Notes under the pieces: generated by a model
The model's input: only the letters and a program-made list of their open reading frames with translations
Databases searched by the model: none
Told to the model about the DNA's origin: nothing
Translations under genes and position numbers: made by a program
Shown: positions 61,466-64,000 of the stretch, in pieces
How positions within the stretch are numbered: the stretch's first letter is position 1
Layout of the letters: each line of letters starts with the position of its first letter
Assembly: GCF_039652435.2 (NCBI RefSeq)
Contig: NZ_CP190246.1
Location: 4,216,001 to 4,280,000 of the forward strand
DNA: 64,000 bases
Direction: 5' to 3'
DNA from: Niabella insulamsoli
GTDB lineage: Bacteria > Bacteroidota > Bacteroidia > Chitinophagales > Chitinophagaceae

Positions 61466-61778
61466 AGTTTATGGAAACCAACACGTCAAATTCTTACAGT
61501 TCATAAAGCACATTTTGCAAATTGAAATAGTTCACTCATTTGAAGAAACGGTTACACAAGCTTTTGATGAATTTATCAAACAACACAACAATCTTTCAAA
61601 CAATCAAATTGAGTTTATGACTGTCTTGAAAAAATATCTGATTGACAAAGGCAAGATTGAAAAGAAAGACTTGATAAATCCACCTTTTACACAATTGCAT
61701 CCGCAGGGTATTTTAGGCGTGTTTTCACCAAAAGAAATTGAAGAAATAATCACAGTTATTCAAAGAATAGCTGCATAA
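61466..61778 (+). pseudogene. hsdR: hsdR C-terminal fragment
   Basis: After the insertion element, the hsdR frame resumes through the duplicated AGTTTATG as VYGNQHVKFLQFIKHILQIEIVHS, then FDEFIKQHNNLSNNQIEFM, NPPFTQLHPQGILG and SPKEIEEI, a match in pattern to the EcoEI HsdR C-terminal domain. A frame starting at the TTG at 61515 (87 codons) could be read by itself but is a remnant. The hsdM start follows 14 bases later. Joined with 57783-60261 it gives exactly 927 codons. Confidence 0.88.
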
Positions 61779-61792
61779 AAAACAGAACGAGT

Positions 61793-63406
61793 ATGTTATC
61801 AAACGAATTAAAATCGAAAATCAATAAGCTTTGGGATAAGTTCTGGAGCAGAGGAATCACCAACCCAATTACCGCTATAGAGCAAATTTCTTATTTGCTT
61901 TTTATGCGTAGGATTGATGACACAGATTTAGATGCCCAGACAAAAGCGACTTTTGCTGGTGTTGAATATAAGACATTATTTATTCGTCCTAAATTAGACG
62001 AAAAAGGAAATCCCGTAATTGACAAAAATAATAATCCTGTTTTTGAAAGTGCAGATGATTGCCGCTGGTCGCAATTTAATAAACTCGATCCCGAAGGAAT
62101 GCTTGAGAGAGTTTCTAAAATGGCATTCCCATTTATTAAAAATCTGAACGACCCTTTACAACCTTATACAAGGCATATGCAAAATGCCATTTTCATTATT
62201 AACAACTCTGCTTTATTAGATGAAGCGGTAAAAGCCATTGATGAAATATTTGAAGATATTAAGAAGCAGCAAAATGAAGGTCAGCAGTTCCAAGATACAC
62301 AAGGAGACGTTTACGAATATCTAATCAATGAAATTGGTTCATCGGGTAAGAACGGACAGTTTAGAACACCAAGACACTTGATTCAATTTATATGTGAACT
62401 AATTGACCCCGATTGGACTGACAAAATTTGCGACCCTGCTTGCGGAACTGGTGGCTTTTTGGTAGGTGCATATCAACACATTCTCACAAAATATACAAGC
62501 CCCGAAGAAATTACAGAAGATGAAAACGGTTTGAAGCGTTTCAAAAAATATGGCGGTGATAAAATCATTAAGCAAGAAGTTTGGGACTATCTAAATGAAA
62601 ATACATTTTTTGGTTTTGATGTTGACCAAACAATGGTTCGAATTGGTTTAATGAACCTAATGCTCCACGGGATTAAAATTCCCCAGATTGAAAACACTGA
62701 CACACTTTCTAAAAAATACGATCAAACCTATAAGGATGGAGAGTATTCTGTAATAATGGCAAACCCACCATTTACAGGAAGAATTGATAAAGGTGGAATG
62801 AGTGATCATCTAAAAATAGATGGCACACAAAGCGAACTCTTATTTTTAGTCCGCATTTCAAAAATGCTTAGAAGTGGTGGCAGAGCAGCGGTCATCATTC
62901 CTGAAGGTGTTCTTTTTGGAAGCAGCAAAAACCAAAAGAGAACGAGAGAAATCCTATTAAAGGACAACCAATTAGAAGCGGTTATTTCCTTGCCAGCAGG
63001 GGCATTCAAGCCATACACAGGTGTAAAAACGGCTATTTTGCTTTTCACCAAAGCAGAGGAAAACAGTCAAACTTGGCATACAGAGAAAGTATGGTTTTAT
63101 GAATTGAAAAATGACGGATACAGCCTTGATGACAACAGAAAGAAATTGGCAGAAAATCCTTTACCAATTGCAGTGGACGCATACCAAAACAGAGCAATTG
63201 ACACACCAATAGAACGAACAAATCATTTCTATGTGCCTATTTCTGAAATACAAGATAATGGATTAGACTTGAGCTATAACCGCTATAAAAAGTTTGAATA
63301 TGAAGAGCAAACCTATGAACCACCGCAAAAGATATTGGATGCCTTGTTTCAATTAGAATCCGAAATCCAAAAAGATATGCAGGAACTTAAAAACTTGATT
63401 GGATAA
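61793..63406 (+). CDS. hsdM: Type I DNA methyltransferase subunit HsdM
   Basis: 537 residues. The N-terminal HsdM domain (INKLWDKFWSRGITNPITAIEQISYLLFMRR, residues 8-38; key YLLFMRR) is followed by the N6-adenine methylase core: motif I DPACGTGGFLV near residue 221 and motif IV ANPPF near 323. It methylates adenine in the site chosen by HsdS. The gene is intact, so with HsdS modification could persist even though HsdR is cut. It overlaps the hsdS start (TAATG). Confidence 0.95.
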   Translation: MLSNELKSKINKLWDKFWSRGITNPITAIEQISYLLFMRRIDDTDLDAQTKATFAGVEYKTLFIRPKLDEKGNPVIDKNNNPVFESADDCRWSQFNKLDPEGMLERVSKMAFPFIKNLNDPLQPYTRHMQNAIFIINNSALLDEAVKAIDEIFEDIKKQQNEGQQFQDTQGDVYEYLINEIGSSGKNGQFRTPRHLIQFICELIDPDWTDKICDPACGTGGFLVGAYQHILTKYTSPEEITEDENGLKRFKKYGGDKIIKQEVWDYLNENTFFGFDVDQTMVRIGLMNLMLHGIKIPQIENTDTLSKKYDQTYKDGEYSVIMANPPFTGRIDKGGMSDHLKIDGTQSELLFLVRISKMLRSGGRAAVIIPEGVLFGSSKNQKRTREILLKDNQLEAVISLPAGAFKPYTGVKTAILLFTKAEENSQTWHTEKVWFYELKNDGYSLDDNRKKLAENPLPIAVDAYQNRAIDTPIERTNHFYVPISEIQDNGLDLSYNRYKKFEYEEQTYEPPQKILDALFQLESEIQKDMQELKNLIG

Positions 63407-64000
63407 TGGAGAAAGTTTTTCTTAAAACAATCACTAAACAAATCAGGGGTGTTTCTTACAAACCTGAAGATATTAGCAAAGAAAACGCAGATGGTTTTAT
63501 TCCTTTGTTAAGAGCAGGGAATATTGGCACATCAAACATTTCAAATCTAGATGACTTAGTCTATGTATCTGAAAAGAATGTTTCTAATCAACAGTATTTG
63601 CAATCTGGAGATATTCTAATTGCGGCATCAAGTGGCAGCATTGATATAGTTGGCAAATCTGTTTACATCGAAAAGAATCAAGGTTACACATTTGGTGCTT
63701 TCTGTAAAGTCATAAGACCAAACAGTGAGTTAGTCAATCCAAAGTATGTCAGTTTTTATTTTAAGACAGATTACTACAGAAAAACGATAAGCAACCTAGC
63801 TCAAGGTGCCAATATCAATAATCTTAAGAATGAGCATATAGATAATCTTGAAATCCCTCTTCCCGACCTCGAAACCCAAAACAAGATTGTAGCTATACTA
63901 GACAAGGCAAAAGCCATTTTGGATAAAAGGGAAGAAACGATAAAGAAATATGATGAATTGTTGAGAGCTACGTTTTTGGAGATGTTTGGAGATCCAGTTA
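63406..64000 (+). CDS. hsdS: Type I specificity subunit HsdS, runs off the right edge
   Basis: 198 codons are visible from the ATG that overlaps the hsdM stop. The first target-recognition domain (residues 1-150; YVSEKNVSNQQYLQSGDILIAASSG and GAFCKVIRPNSELVNPKYV) and the start of the conserved helical spacer (LPDLETQNKIVAILDKAKAIL) are present. The second recognition domain lies outside the window. It determines the DNA target of HsdM. Confidence 0.93.
   Translation, partial: MEKVFLKTITKQIRGVSYKPEDISKENADGFIPLLRAGNIGTSNISNLDDLVYVSEKNVSNQQYLQSGDILIAASSGSIDIVGKSVYIEKNQGYTFGAFCKVIRPNSELVNPKYVSFYFKTDYYRKTISNLAQGANINNLKNEHIDNLEIPLPDLETQNKIVAILDKAKAILDKREETIKKYDELLRATFLEMFGDPV

Noticed and set aside
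61515..61778. A separate 87-codon gene between the IS481 element and hsdM
   Set aside because: The frame continues the hsdR C-terminal domain and joins hsdR exactly through the duplication; it is a fragment, not an independent gene.
42396..64000. A second copy of the tRNA 3' end as right attachment site
   Set aside because: I looked for the tRNA T-arm and acceptor sequence downstream and did not find it in the window.

Overview
The window looks like a chromosome segment from a Bacteroidota bacterium, most likely near Chitinophagaceae. This is inferred, not proven. The grounds are the protein repertoire (sulfatase, GH3/beta-lactamase fusion, Bacteroidota-type lipoproteins, a flexirubin/aryl-polyene-like locus), TAnnTTTG-like promoter boxes, frequent TTG starts, and mobilization genes of the Bacteroidota type.

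Region 1 (1-6 kb) holds the end of a CHAT-domain protein and a lipoprotein. A 1.3-kb gene-free stretch follows, with three identical 59-bp repeats that look like terminator-ended small RNAs on the minus strand, plus a separate structured plus-strand RNA candidate. Then come a MerR-type regulator, a thioredoxin-like protein and an MscS channel.

Region 2 (6-24 kb) is a type II fatty-acid/polyketide-like locus of the flexirubin (dialkylresorcinol/aryl polyene) kind. It has an LpxL-like acyltransferase, two hotdog-fold dehydratase-like proteins, a thioesterase, an O-methyltransferase, a flavin-dependent halogenase carrying both diagnostic motifs, a deacetylase, and two complete ACP - ketosynthase - cysteine-less KS partner modules on opposite strands. 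There is also one stand-alone ketosynthase and one half-size KS-like protein. TetR, dehydrogenase, aldo/keto reductase, esterase and phosphoesterase genes lie between the two modules. No ketoreductase, ammonia-lyase, DarA/DarB or exporter was seen, so the pathway cannot be complete in this window.

Region 3 (24-42 kb) is ordinary core genome: SCO1 and Fur, a holin-like membrane protein, a lipid kinase, RNase HII, a sulfatase, NAD kinase, a BamA-like barrel, a CBS protein, an alpha/beta hydrolase, MutL (with degenerate endonuclease motifs), a GH3-serine hydrolase fusion, two secreted unknowns and a CAU tRNA.

Region 4 (from the tRNA at 42.3 kb to the right edge) is an AT-richer accessory island. 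It carries a GIY-YIG protein, a DUF262/DUF1524 (GmrSD-like) gene cut in two by an IS3-family element, three unknown genes, and a mobilization module (HTH, zinc-less primase-like, ParA-like, MobC, relaxase) with a probable transfer origin. Beyond these are a two-gene candidate nuclease/partner unit, a 134-bp nested palindrome, an Xre regulator, and an HrgA-like gene followed by a type I restriction-modification operon. The operon's hsdR is split by an IS481-type element; its hsdS runs off the edge. In both interrupted defence genes the target-site duplication lets the original frame be restored exactly (614 and 927 codons). No integrase for the island is visible.
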